The position numbers were made by a program, and so were the translations under genes. DNA of 50,999 nucleotides from contig JAKPUX010000240.1 in the NCBI GenBank assembly GCA_029554865.1, positions 1 to 50,999 on the forward strand, written 5' to 3'. Below, one piece after another: positions 32,821 through 40,510 of the stretch. Positions within the stretch are counted from its first letter, which is position 1, and every line of letters starts with the position of its first letter. This DNA comes from a bacterium (GTDB taxonomy: Bacteria > Zhuqueibacterota > Zhuqueibacteria > Residuimicrobiales > Residuimicrobiaceae). The notes below the pieces were generated by a model, which searched no databases, was not told the DNA's origin, and saw nothing but the letters and a program-made list of their open reading frames with translations.

Positions 32821-34377
32821 ATGGTCAACAATCCTGACAAAACCCCGATCCTGCTGGTCGAGGACGATCCCGATCAAGCCCAGGTGCTCAGCTATTTTCT
32901 GGGCAACAACGGCTATGCTGTCGACTGGCAGAACGCCCCCCGTCTGGCCTACGAGGCCGCCCGCAGCAAATCCTACCAGCTCATTCTCCTCGACATCATG
33001 CTCAACGCGGAAGAGGATGGCTTCGACCTCTGCCGCCAGTTCAAGCAGGAGGAGGGGTTGAAGAGCATTCCCATCATCATGGTCACCGCCCGCGCCGATG
33101 TCAAGGATCGCGTCAGCGGACTGCGGGCCGGGGCCGACGACTATGTCATCAAGCCCTTCAGCCAGGAGGAACTGCTCGCCCGCGTCCAGGCTGTGCTGGC
33201 GCGCAAGCACTATTTCGATTTCAACGAAAAATACCGCGCCCTGCTCGAGAATTCCGATGATATCGTGCTGTTTCTCAACCTCGAGGGCGAGATCGAGCAG
33301 ACCAACCACCAGGCGGCGGTCAAGCTCAAGGGTCTCACCCGCCCCGGCGCGGACAAGTTCCGCCTTGTCACCCTCTTCGCTGAGCCCTTCGCCGCCAACC
33401 TGCGCCAGCTCTTCCAGCGTGTAGCCGCCGGCTTTGACGTCAGCGGCAACAACTGGCGCCTGCAGGCACCCCTCAGCGGCATGGAGATCGTCGATGTCCG
33501 CCTGGTCCCCCTCTCCCAGGGGCGACGCATCTCGGGCATGGGCTGCATCCTGCGTGACGCCACCCCCCGCGAAAAGGTCCTGCAGGAGATGGAGGCCCAA
33601 AAGCGCGATCTCGCCAGCCACCTCAAACACACCAGCGACCAGCTCGGCGAGATGCAGCAGCAGCTCATTCTCTCCGAAAAGATGGCCGTGATGGGCCAGC
33701 TCGCCGCCGGCGTCGCCCACGAGCTGCGCAACCCCCTCAATATCATCAGCACCTCGGTCTATTACCTGCGCCGCATCCTCGCCGGCGACCATCCCAAGGC
33801 GAAGGAGCATTTCGACATCCTTGAGGAGGAGATCGCCCGCTCCCAGCGCATCATCAGCAGCCTGCTCGACTTTTCGCGCAAATCCCCTCCTGAACAGAGC
33901 GATATCGACATCAATGCCGTGCTCGGCCAGACCCTCGCCCTGGTTAAAAAGGAGCTGGCCATGAACGACATCCTGGTGCGCACCGAATTCGCCCCCTCGG
34001 TCAAGGCCTGGGTTAATGTGGACGATCTCAAGCAGATCTTCCTCAACCTCATCCTCAACGCCAAAGAGGCCATGCCCTACGGGGGCAAGCTCTACATCCG
34101 CACCCTCAACGCCGACGACCATAGCGTGCAGATCCAGTTCAGCGACACCGGGGTGGGCATCCCGGAGAATATCCAGGACAAGATCTTCGACCCCTTCTTC
34201 ACCTACGGCAAGGAGGGCAAAGGCACCGGCCTCGGCCTCACCATCGTCCACAGCGCCGTCGAGCGCAATGGCGGCCAGATCAGCATCCACTCGGAACTGG
34301 ACAAGGGGGCGACTTTCCGCATCTCCCTGCGCCGCCGGGCCGGGGAATCCGAAAAAAAAGCTGAAAAAGCGGATTGA
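32821..34377 (+). CDS. Hybrid histidine kinase with N-terminal receiver domain
   Basis: About 518 residues from ATG 32821. A receiver domain comes first (ILLVEDDPDQAQ; phospho-acceptor Asp in LILLDIMLNAEEDG; VTARAD; VIKPF), then a PAS-like sensor region (about 130-250), a coiled coil, the HisKA box with phospho-His in AAGVAHELRNPLNIIS (about residue 300), and a HATPase domain with N box NLILNAKEAM, DTGVGIPENIQDKIFDPFFT and GTGLGLTIVHSAVERNGG. No membrane helix, so it is cytoplasmic and likely works as a phosphorelay with partner proteins. The NtrC-type regulator begins 66 bases downstream and is the probable target. Confidence 0.88.
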   Translation: MVNNPDKTPILLVEDDPDQAQVLSYFLGNNGYAVDWQNAPRLAYEAARSKSYQLILLDIMLNAEEDGFDLCRQFKQEEGLKSIPIIMVTARADVKDRVSGLRAGADDYVIKPFSQEELLARVQAVLARKHYFDFNEKYRALLENSDDIVLFLNLEGEIEQTNHQAAVKLKGLTRPGADKFRLVTLFAEPFAANLRQLFQRVAAGFDVSGNNWRLQAPLSGMEIVDVRLVPLSQGRRISGMGCILRDATPREKVLQEMEAQKRDLASHLKHTSDQLGEMQQQLILSEKMAVMGQLAAGVAHELRNPLNIISTSVYYLRRILAGDHPKAKEHFDILEEEIARSQRIISSLLDFSRKSPPEQSDIDINAVLGQTLALVKKELAMNDILVRTEFAPSVKAWVNVDDLKQIFLNLILNAKEAMPYGGKLYIRTLNADDHSVQIQFSDTGVGIPENIQDKIFDPFFTYGKEGKGTGLGLTIVHSAVERNGGQISIHSELDKGATFRISLRRRAGESEKKAEKAD

Positions 34378-34443
34378 GGGAAAATTTCGCCTGTTCGCGG
34401 TGTTACATAACTATGGAAAAGACTCTCACTGAGGCGGATAATC

Positions 34444-35805
34444 ATGGACCAGGCCATCAAAATTCTCATCGTCGATGACGAGGAAAACTGCCTTCGCTCC
34501 CTGCGGGATGTGCTCGAGCTGGAAAACATCAGTTGCACCACCACCAGCAGCGGCCTCAAGGGACTGGAGCTCTTCGCCCACGACGAGTTCGATATTGTCA
34601 TCACCGATGTGCGCATGCCCGGAGTCAGCGGCATCGACCTTCTGCGCCAGGTCAAGCGGCTGCGGCCCGAGACCTTTGTCATCATGCTCACCGGCTACGG
34701 CTCGATCAACGATGCGGTCGCCTCGATCAAGATGGGCGCCTATCAGTATATCCTCAAGCCGGTGATCATGGACGATCTCTTCGCCCTCATCAAGGACATC
34801 ACCGGCCAGATCAACCGCACCGCCGGCAGCTCCCCGCTTATGGACCTGAAGGAGCCGCTGCCGGTCGGCAAGACCATCCTCGGCCGCTCCATCCGGCTGC
34901 AAAATGTCGCCAAGCTGATCAGCAAGATCGCCTCCACCGACCTGCCCGTGCTCATCCTCGGCGAAAGCGGCACCGGCAAGGAACTGGCGGCGACGGCGAT
35001 CCACCACACCAGCGAACGCGCCGCCAAACCCTTCGTCGCCATCAACTGCGCCGCCTTTCCCGACACCCTGCTTGAGAGCGAACTCTTCGGCTATGAAAAA
35101 GGAGCCTTCACCGATGCCCGCACCAGCAAGGCCGGCCGCATTGAAGAGGCCGACGGCGGCACCCTCTTCCTCGACGAGATCGGCGACATGAAGCCGGCCA
35201 TGCAGGCCAAAATGCTGCGCGTGCTCGAGGAGCAGGAGTTCCAGCGCCTCGGCTCCAACAAATCACGCAGGATCGACGTCCGCCTGATCTCGGCCACCAA
35301 CCGCGACCTGAGCCAGGCCATCGCCGAAAAGGGCTTCCGCACCGATCTCTACTACCGCCTCAATGCGGTGACCATCGCCATGCCCCCCCTGCGCGAGATC
35401 CCGGAAGACATCCCCCTGCTCGCCAATCATTTCGCCCGCGATTTCGCTGCGCGCTTCAATCGCGAGACCATCAGCGTCGAGGAAGAGGCCATCGCCGCCA
35501 TGCAGCGCTACCCCTGGCCCGGCAACGTCCGCGAGCTGGCCAACGCCATCCGCCGCGCCGTCGCCCTCTCGGAAGGCCCCACGATCCGCATCTACGATCT
35601 GCCCCCCCACATCATCCAGGAGGTCGCCCCCTCCTACGAGATCGAGCCGGCCCCGAGCGGGGTTCTCCTCCTCGAAGAGGTGGAGAAGGAACACATTCTC
35701 AAGGTGCTGGAGATGACCGACGGCAACCGCAGCGAGGCCGCCCAAATGCTCGGCATTCACCGCGATACCCTGCTGCGCAAGCTCAAGAAATACGGCGTGG
35801 AATAG
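34444..35805 (+). CDS. Sigma-54-dependent response regulator (NtrC family)
   Basis: A 453-residue transcription activator. Receiver domain (ILIVDDEENCLRSL; Asp in IVITDVRMPGVSG; MLTGYGS; ILKPV), then a AAA+ domain with Walker A GESGTGKE, the sigma-54 contact loop ELFGYEKGAFTDA, Walker B GGTLFLDEIGD and the sensor region RLISATNRDL, and a C-terminal Fis-type helix-turn-helix (DGNRSEAAQMLGIHRDTLLRKLKKYG). Paired with the upstream kinase. The target promoters are unknown; no -24/-12 site was confirmed in this window. Confidence 0.94.
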   Translation: MDQAIKILIVDDEENCLRSLRDVLELENISCTTTSSGLKGLELFAHDEFDIVITDVRMPGVSGIDLLRQVKRLRPETFVIMLTGYGSINDAVASIKMGAYQYILKPVIMDDLFALIKDITGQINRTAGSSPLMDLKEPLPVGKTILGRSIRLQNVAKLISKIASTDLPVLILGESGTGKELAATAIHHTSERAAKPFVAINCAAFPDTLLESELFGYEKGAFTDARTSKAGRIEEADGGTLFLDEIGDMKPAMQAKMLRVLEEQEFQRLGSNKSRRIDVRLISATNRDLSQAIAEKGFRTDLYYRLNAVTIAMPPLREIPEDIPLLANHFARDFAARFNRETISVEEEAIAAMQRYPWPGNVRELANAIRRAVALSEGPTIRIYDLPPHIIQEVAPSYEIEPAPSGVLLLEEVEKEHILKVLEMTDGNRSEAAQMLGIHRDTLLRKLKKYGVE

Positions 35806-36117
35806 TCCGCTTTCAGGGCAAGTTACTGTCGTATTTTTCGTTGATTTCTTAAATTGATTTTATTAGAGTTATCTTTTACACACCCCTGAAAGGGGCCCGT
35901 TTGTCGTAAATTACGGCAGGTTGGCCCCTTTTCCTCTTTCCACCCGCCTGGTTCATTATACCATTATCCATTAAATATCAATAGCTTATCAGGCCACAGA
36001 TAATTATGGTATGCAGTTTGCTATGTCCAGCACTGGTAAAGAGCGGGTCTGGATACCCGCTGCAGCCGCCGCCCGGGCCCCCCTGACGATTTGCTCCATC
36101 AATACTGCCGCGGGCGG
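35806..36117 (+). other. Intergenic region after the NtrC-type regulator
   Basis: About 310 bases. It holds one clear terminator (35889-35932) and otherwise AT-rich sequence; an open stretch on the minus strand across it has no ribosome-binding site and reads as antisense of the next gene. No promoter of good quality was found for the MinD-like gene. Confidence 0.6.
35889..35932 (+). terminator. Intrinsic terminator of the kinase-regulator operon
   Basis: AAAGGGGCC and GGCCCCTTTT form the base stem, with an inner CGTAA/TTACG hairpin, followed by T-rich sequence, about 85 bases after the stop codon. Confidence 0.7.
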
Positions 36118-37116
36118 ATGAAAATTAAAGACGATTATGCGGAGGAAGTGGCGGTGCGGGAAGAGAGAGAGGCGGGAAGGCCGGCCGTTTGGGCGCTTGC
36201 AGGCGCGGCGCCGCACAGCGGCTCCGGCATCGCAGCCTTTCTCCTCGGAGGGGTGGCCGCCCGATCGGGCCGGGAAGTCCTGCTTTTTCGGCCGGGGCAA
36301 TGGGAAACCCCACCAAAACAGCACCATCCACCCAACCAGCCCTTGCATAGGGAGGAGATGACGGCCGTGCTCGGCCGTCTCAGCACCGGCGAACTCGCCT
36401 CGGCCGAGGGGCTCTATCACCATCTTCTCCACCTTGACCCGCAGCAGGACCCTGCGCCCCTGTGGCTGCTCGACCTGGGCTGCAGCCGTTCTCACGCCCA
36501 CTGGGACCTCTTCTGGAGCTGCGATCTGGCCCTGCTGGTCACCGATCGCCGCGAGGAGAGCGATTTGCGCAGGATGGCCGGCTCGGCCTGGCAGCGCTGG
36601 CTGGAACGGGCCCTGGCCCTGGAGGATGAAAGCCTGCACGCCCAGATCCTGGCCTCGCCTCCCCCTCAGCCCGGCCGCGAGTCCCAGGACTATTTCACCA
36701 GCAGCAGGCTGCGGCAGCTCGGACGGCAGGATCCCCTGCTCTATATCGTCATCGACAAGCCTGCCACGGACAGAGGATGGCCAAAGGAGGGGGCGACTGC
36801 ACCGGCACCGGAGACGCCCCTGAAAAGCGCGGGCGTGCTCTCCTGCGCTGGAGCGACCGCCCTGATGATTCGCGACCTCCACGCCCAGTTCAACCTCCTC
36901 CCCCATGCCGCGCAGGCGTGGCTGCTCAACCGGCTGCAGGCACGGCTCAACCAGGCCTCCCCGGGAAGCAGCGCCCAAAGCGGGGAAAAAGCGCGCACCA
37001 TCCAGCACGGCTTCTATACCCGGCTGGAGGGCCGGCAGATCCTCAATATTGACCTGAATTTTTTCGACGTCGCGGCGGTTGTTTCGCCCTTTGCCGCCAC
37101 CGACGATGAACTATAA
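36118..37116 (+). CDS. Unrecognised protein with a MinD/ParA-like fold and no Walker-A lysine
   Basis: A 332-residue protein from ATG 36118. The order of features recalls MinD/FlhG ATPases: an opening strand and loop WALAGAAPHSGSGIAAFLL where KGGVGKT would lie, then RSGREVLLF, a central LWLLDLGCSRSH where MinD has its IIDTG aspartate, and CDLALLVTDRREESDLRRM where MinD has its VVTTPEP strand. Both P-loop lysines are missing, so ATP hydrolysis would be unlikely. The C-terminal 100 residues show no motif. The start is uncertain because no good ribosome-binding site precedes it. It is followed, after a gap, by a membrane-anchored response regulator. The MinD comparison is my inference. Confidence 0.45.
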   Translation: MKIKDDYAEEVAVREEREAGRPAVWALAGAAPHSGSGIAAFLLGGVAARSGREVLLFRPGQWETPPKQHHPPNQPLHREEMTAVLGRLSTGELASAEGLYHHLLHLDPQQDPAPLWLLDLGCSRSHAHWDLFWSCDLALLVTDRREESDLRRMAGSAWQRWLERALALEDESLHAQILASPPPQPGRESQDYFTSSRLRQLGRQDPLLYIVIDKPATDRGWPKEGATAPAPETPLKSAGVLSCAGATALMIRDLHAQFNLLPHAAQAWLLNRLQARLNQASPGSSAQSGEKARTIQHGFYTRLEGRQILNIDLNFFDVAAVVSPFAATDDEL

Positions 37117-37670
37117 GCTTCTCCTCACACCCGACACGTACCCGAAGACGGGACCTTTGTCTGGCCGGCCCAGGGCCGCGACCGGAAGGTTGGCCAGGCA
37201 AAGGCCCGTTACGGCGGGCGAGGAAACCGTTGTTCCACCCGACACTGAAAAGGGACGGTAGTCGTTCTTCGCAGCGGTTGTTGCGCACCATCGCAGGCAC
37301 CCACAGCTCGGCATCTGAGTACAGCAGCCTGGTGGCATCGCTTGAAAGGCATCCTTCGACAGGCGAACGCATACGACATCCGCAACCTGAGAACTATCGT
37401 CCCTTTTTATTTTCCCCCCTCTCCCCTACTTTTATTCCTGATATGCCCCACACTCTGGCTCCCACCCGGGGGTATGCAGCACAAGGTGCCAGGTGGGAGC
37501 CAGATTTCGGGGATACCCGCTGCTTTTTTTCCCTTGATTATTGCGATGATATATGTAAATTTAACTGGAAAACGCCACCAGCGTTTCGTGCTTGAACGCG
37601 GCGGCTGCGGGGGAGTGCGGCGATTTCGCCCCTGGCCCTGATCAGGAACCCTTTGTGTGCGAGGTCGTGT
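37117..37670 (+). other. Intergenic region with inverted repeats
   Basis: About 550 bases with no convincing gene. It contains an imperfect 13-bp inverted repeat (CCTTTGTCTGGCC at 37154-37166 with GGCCAGGCAAAGG at 37192-37204), the short element copy C (37443-37516), and a possible promoter TTGATT/TAAATT (37534-37561, 16-base spacer) for the response regulator. Short frames on both strands here lack ribosome-binding sites and recognisable motifs. Confidence 0.5.
37443..37516 (+). repeat. Miniature inverted-repeat element, copy C (shortest form)
   Basis: About 74 bp, essentially only two ends: CTGGCTCCCACC (37455-37466) and GGTGGGAGCCAG (37492-37503) are perfect 12-base inverted repeats, followed by ATTTCGGGGATACC. 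The right part aligns with copy B (CACA.GGTG.C, GCCAG.TTTCGGGGA.TACC) and the left part with the ends of copies A and B (CTCCCACCCGGGG), so it is an internal-deletion derivative of the same element. Confidence 0.6.
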
Positions 37671-38138
37671 ATGGCGAAGATCTTGATAGTCGATGATGAA
37701 CAGGATGTTCTCGAAACCCTCCCCGAGGTAGTGCGCAAGTGGGGACACGAGACCTTTGCAGCCAAGAACGGCGTCGAAGCCCTTCTGGCCCTGCAGCAGC
37801 AGAACTTTGATTTCATCGTGACCGATGTCAAGATGCCCGAAATGGACGGGATGGAGCTGCTGCAAAAGATCCAGGAATTCGACAAAAACGTCATGGTCAT
37901 CTTTTTGACCGGTTACCCCTCCCTCGATTCGGCGATCACGGCCATGCGCAGTGGGGCCTACGACTATCTGGTCAAGCCGGTCAATCTCGATGAGCTCAAA
38001 CTCCGCATCGAGCGCGGCCTGGAGCGCAAGGAGCACATCAAGGCCCTGCCGCTGCTGCGCGGACTCAACTGGGCCCTGCTGGTCTCGATCCCCCTCTGGC
38101 TGCTGCTCGGCTACATCCTGACCAAACTCCTGCGTTGA
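37671..38138 (+). CDS. Response regulator with C-terminal transmembrane helix
   Basis: A 155-residue protein: a complete receiver domain (ILIVDDEQDVLETL; Asp in FIVTDVKMPEMDG; FLTGYPS; LVKPVN) followed by a short linker and a hydrophobic C-terminal helix WALLVSIPLWLLLGYILTKLL ending in Arg. There is no DNA-binding or enzymatic output domain. GAGG six bases upstream supports the ATG at 37671. It would be a tail-anchored cytoplasmic-face receiver at the inner membrane. Neighbours are the MinD-like gene (upstream) and pgi (28 bases downstream). Confidence 0.85.
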   Translation: MAKILIVDDEQDVLETLPEVVRKWGHETFAAKNGVEALLALQQQNFDFIVTDVKMPEMDGMELLQKIQEFDKNVMVIFLTGYPSLDSAITAMRSGAYDYLVKPVNLDELKLRIERGLERKEHIKALPLLRGLNWALLVSIPLWLLLGYILTKLLR

Positions 38139-38166
38139 TCCTGTCTTCCCTTTATGAGAGGCTTCC

Positions 38167-39516
38167 ATGATTAAGCTAAAGATGCCGCTGCTGGCCCCGG
38201 AGGTCGACGCGGCCGCCCTCAAGGCTGTGCAGCCCGCCGTGCGCCGGGTCGTCGACCAGCTCTACAAGGGGCGCTGCCCCGGCAGCGACATGCTCGGCTG
38301 GCGCGACCTCCCTCTCAAGGAGGACAGTGCGGAGCTGCGGCAGATACAAAAGCTCGCCCGGAAAATCCGCCAAAAAGCCGATCTCTTCATCGTCGTCGGC
38401 ATTGGCGGCAGCTACCTGGGGGCGCGCGCTGCGATCGAGGGGCTATCCCCCGCCCTGCCGGGCAACCGCTCCGGCCCCGAGATCCTCTTCCTCGGCAACC
38501 ATCTCGACGCCGACTATGCCGCCGAGCTGCTCAGGTACATCAAGGGCAAAAAGTACTATGTCAATGTGATCAGCAAATCGGGCACGACGACCGAGCCCGG
38601 CATCGCTTTCCGCCTCCTGCTCGACCATCTCAGGCGCACCCTGCCCGCCAAAAAAGTCAAAGAACGGGTCATCGCCACCACCAGTCCGGTCAAGGGCGCT
38701 CTGCTCGCTATGGCGGAGGAGTTCGGCTTTCATAAATTCATTATTCCGGAGGATGTCGGCGGACGCTTCAGCGTTCTCACCCCGGTCGGCCTCCTGCCCA
38801 TGGCCGTGGCCGGCATCGACATCGGCAAGATGCTGAAAGGGGCGGCCGGCATGGCCCGCCACTGCAGCGAGAACCGCACCCTGGGCAAAAATGATGCCCT
38901 TAAATATGCCGCCGCCCGCCACCTCCTCTATCTGGCCGGCAAGCCGATCGAAATTCTCGGGGTCTGGAACCCCGCCCTCCTCTATCTGGCCGAATGGTGG
39001 AAGCAGCTTTTCGGCGAGAGCGAGGGCAAGGACAAAAAAGGAATTTTCCCCGCCTCGGTGGGACTGACCACCGACCTTCACTCTCTCGGCCAGTACATCC
39101 AGGACGGCCGGCGGGATCTCTTCGAGACCTTTCTGGTCATCGACAAGAACCGCCGCAAGGTGGCGATCCCGGAGCTGGAGGGTGATCCCGACCAGCTCGG
39201 TTTCCTGGCCGGCCAACAGCTCGCCTTCGCCAACCAGCAGGCCTGGCGCGGCACCATGCTGGCCCATCGCGCCGGCGGGACCCCCAATATGACCCTGCAC
39301 ATCGGCAAGCGCGACGCCTTCCATTTCGGCGAGCTCTTTTATTTCTTCGAATTCGCCGTCGCCGTCAGCGGCCTGCTCCTCGGGGTCAACCCCTTTGACC
39401 AGCCCGGCGTCGAGGCCTACAAGAAGAACATGTTCGCCCTGCTCGGCGAACCCGGCCGCGAAGAAGAGAGGCGCGCCCTGGAAGAACAGCTTTTAAAAAT
39501 CGACGACTCGGAATAA
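38167..39516 (+). CDS. pgi: Glucose-6-phosphate isomerase
   Basis: A 449-residue enzyme of the short bacterial type, interconverting glucose-6-phosphate and fructose-6-phosphate. Recognisable blocks are VVGIGGSYLGARAAIEGL, the sugar-phosphate loop VISKSGTTTEPGIAFRLL, DVGGRFSVLTPVGLLPMA, TDLHSLGQYIQDGRRDLFETF and the C-terminal NPFDQPGVEAYKKNMFALLG with the catalytic Lys. It starts 28 bases after the membrane-anchored receiver gene and ends 9 bases before the Nudix gene, so the three may share a transcript. Confidence 0.95.
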   Translation: MIKLKMPLLAPEVDAAALKAVQPAVRRVVDQLYKGRCPGSDMLGWRDLPLKEDSAELRQIQKLARKIRQKADLFIVVGIGGSYLGARAAIEGLSPALPGNRSGPEILFLGNHLDADYAAELLRYIKGKKYYVNVISKSGTTTEPGIAFRLLLDHLRRTLPAKKVKERVIATTSPVKGALLAMAEEFGFHKFIIPEDVGGRFSVLTPVGLLPMAVAGIDIGKMLKGAAGMARHCSENRTLGKNDALKYAAARHLLYLAGKPIEILGVWNPALLYLAEWWKQLFGESEGKDKKGIFPASVGLTTDLHSLGQYIQDGRRDLFETFLVIDKNRRKVAIPELEGDPDQLGFLAGQQLAFANQQAWRGTMLAHRAGGTPNMTLHIGKRDAFHFGELFYFFEFAVAVSGLLLGVNPFDQPGVEAYKKNMFALLGEPGREEERRALEEQLLKIDDSE

Positions 39517-39525
39517 GGAGACCCC

Positions 39526-40158
39526 GTGGCCGCATCAGACCGCAAGATCATGGTAGTGGACCGTTCCACCCTCTTCGCAGAGGAATATTTTCAGGGCTTT
39601 GCGCCCGCTGCCGCGCACGATTATCAATCGCTCATCCGCGATCATTACTTCTATGAGCTGCGCGACCTCGCGGAAAAAATGCCGCAGTACAAGCAGCCCA
39701 TCGCCTACGCCATCATTGTTCACAAGGAGAGCCACGAGGTTTTCGCTTATCAGCGCTCGAGCAAGGAGGGGCACTACAACGAGAGCCGTCTGCGCGGCAA
39801 ATGGTCCTGGGGCATCGGCGGCCACATCGACAAGATCGACATCGAGAACGGCGATCCCATCCTCGCCAGCCTTCTGCGCGAGCTGAGCGAGGAGGTGGAG
39901 ATCAAACAGTACGATGATCCCGTCATCCTCGGCTATATCAACGACGATGAGACCGAGGTCGGTTCGGTCCACTTCGGCCTGCTCTACCTCATCCTGACCA
40001 GCGACCGCGGCGTGCGTCCGGCCGATGCCGAGATCGCCTGGGGCGGCTTCATGCCGGTCAGCCAGCTCGAGGAGATCAGCCAGAACAGCGAGGCCTCCGT
40101 CGAAAGCTGGTCCGAGATCAGCCTCACCCCGCTCAAGCAGGCCCTGCAAAGAAAATAA
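39526..40158 (+). CDS. Nudix hydrolase
   Basis: A 210-residue protein of the predicted Nudix phosphoesterase type. The Nudix box is GHIDKIDIENGDPILASLLRELSEEVEI in outline (G...REL.EEV), with an insertion between the first Gly and REL slightly longer than canonical. It starts at GTG 39526, with AGGAG five bases upstream, ending the pgi transcript. Substrate is not predictable. No signal peptide. Confidence 0.85.
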   Translation: MAASDRKIMVVDRSTLFAEEYFQGFAPAAAHDYQSLIRDHYFYELRDLAEKMPQYKQPIAYAIIVHKESHEVFAYQRSSKEGHYNESRLRGKWSWGIGGHIDKIDIENGDPILASLLRELSEEVEIKQYDDPVILGYINDDETEVGSVHFGLLYLILTSDRGVRPADAEIAWGGFMPVSQLEEISQNSEASVESWSEISLTPLKQALQRK

Positions 40159-40163
40159 TCCTT

Positions 40164-40364
40164 GAAAACCATCTTTACATCCACGCTCATCCTTCTTTTC
40201 TCCAGCACCTCCCCTGCTGCAGTCAGGAAGCAGCGGGGTTGGCGCTGACCCTGCCCATGGGCTGGAACAGCTGGAATCTGATTGAGGGCGAGGTCAGTGA
40301 ACAGATCATCTGTGAAATCGCCGATGCCATCGCCGCCAACGGCCTGCAGCAGGCCGGCTGCTAA
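40164..40364 (+). pseudogene. Remnant of a GH27 alpha-galactosidase (N-terminus only)
   Basis: From TTG 40164 a signal-peptide-like stretch KTIFTSTLILLFSSTSPAAV reads to a stop at 40246-40248. In another frame at 40236-40364 the sequence reads LALTLPMGWNSWNLIEGEV and ADAIAANGLQQAGC before a stop. That is the start of GH27 enzymes (LALTPPMGWNSWN...ADAMV..GL.DAGY). So the gene is broken by a frameshift and cut short before its catalytic residues; the rest is absent. The following 145 bases to the GH35 gene hold nothing recognisable. Confidence 0.75.
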
Positions 40365-40510
40365 TGGATTAATTTGCCGACAAAAGGAGAGCAGATTGTC
40401 TGGTATGGTCTATGGCCATGAGAAGCAGGTACGATTTGGATCTGTTGAGGGTTTTGGCGCTTCTCGCCGGATGTCTTTAATACCAGGTAAATATTTTAAA
40501 AAGGCTTACC

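Noticed and set aside
32656..34290. A 544-codon open frame antisense to the hybrid kinase
   Set aside because: It overlaps a gene with complete receiver and kinase motifs and lies over both divergent promoters.
37043..37372. A 109-codon minus-strand frame between the MinD-like and receiver genes
   Set aside because: Arg/Pro-rich product with no motif and no ribosome-binding site; it overlaps an imperfect inverted repeat.
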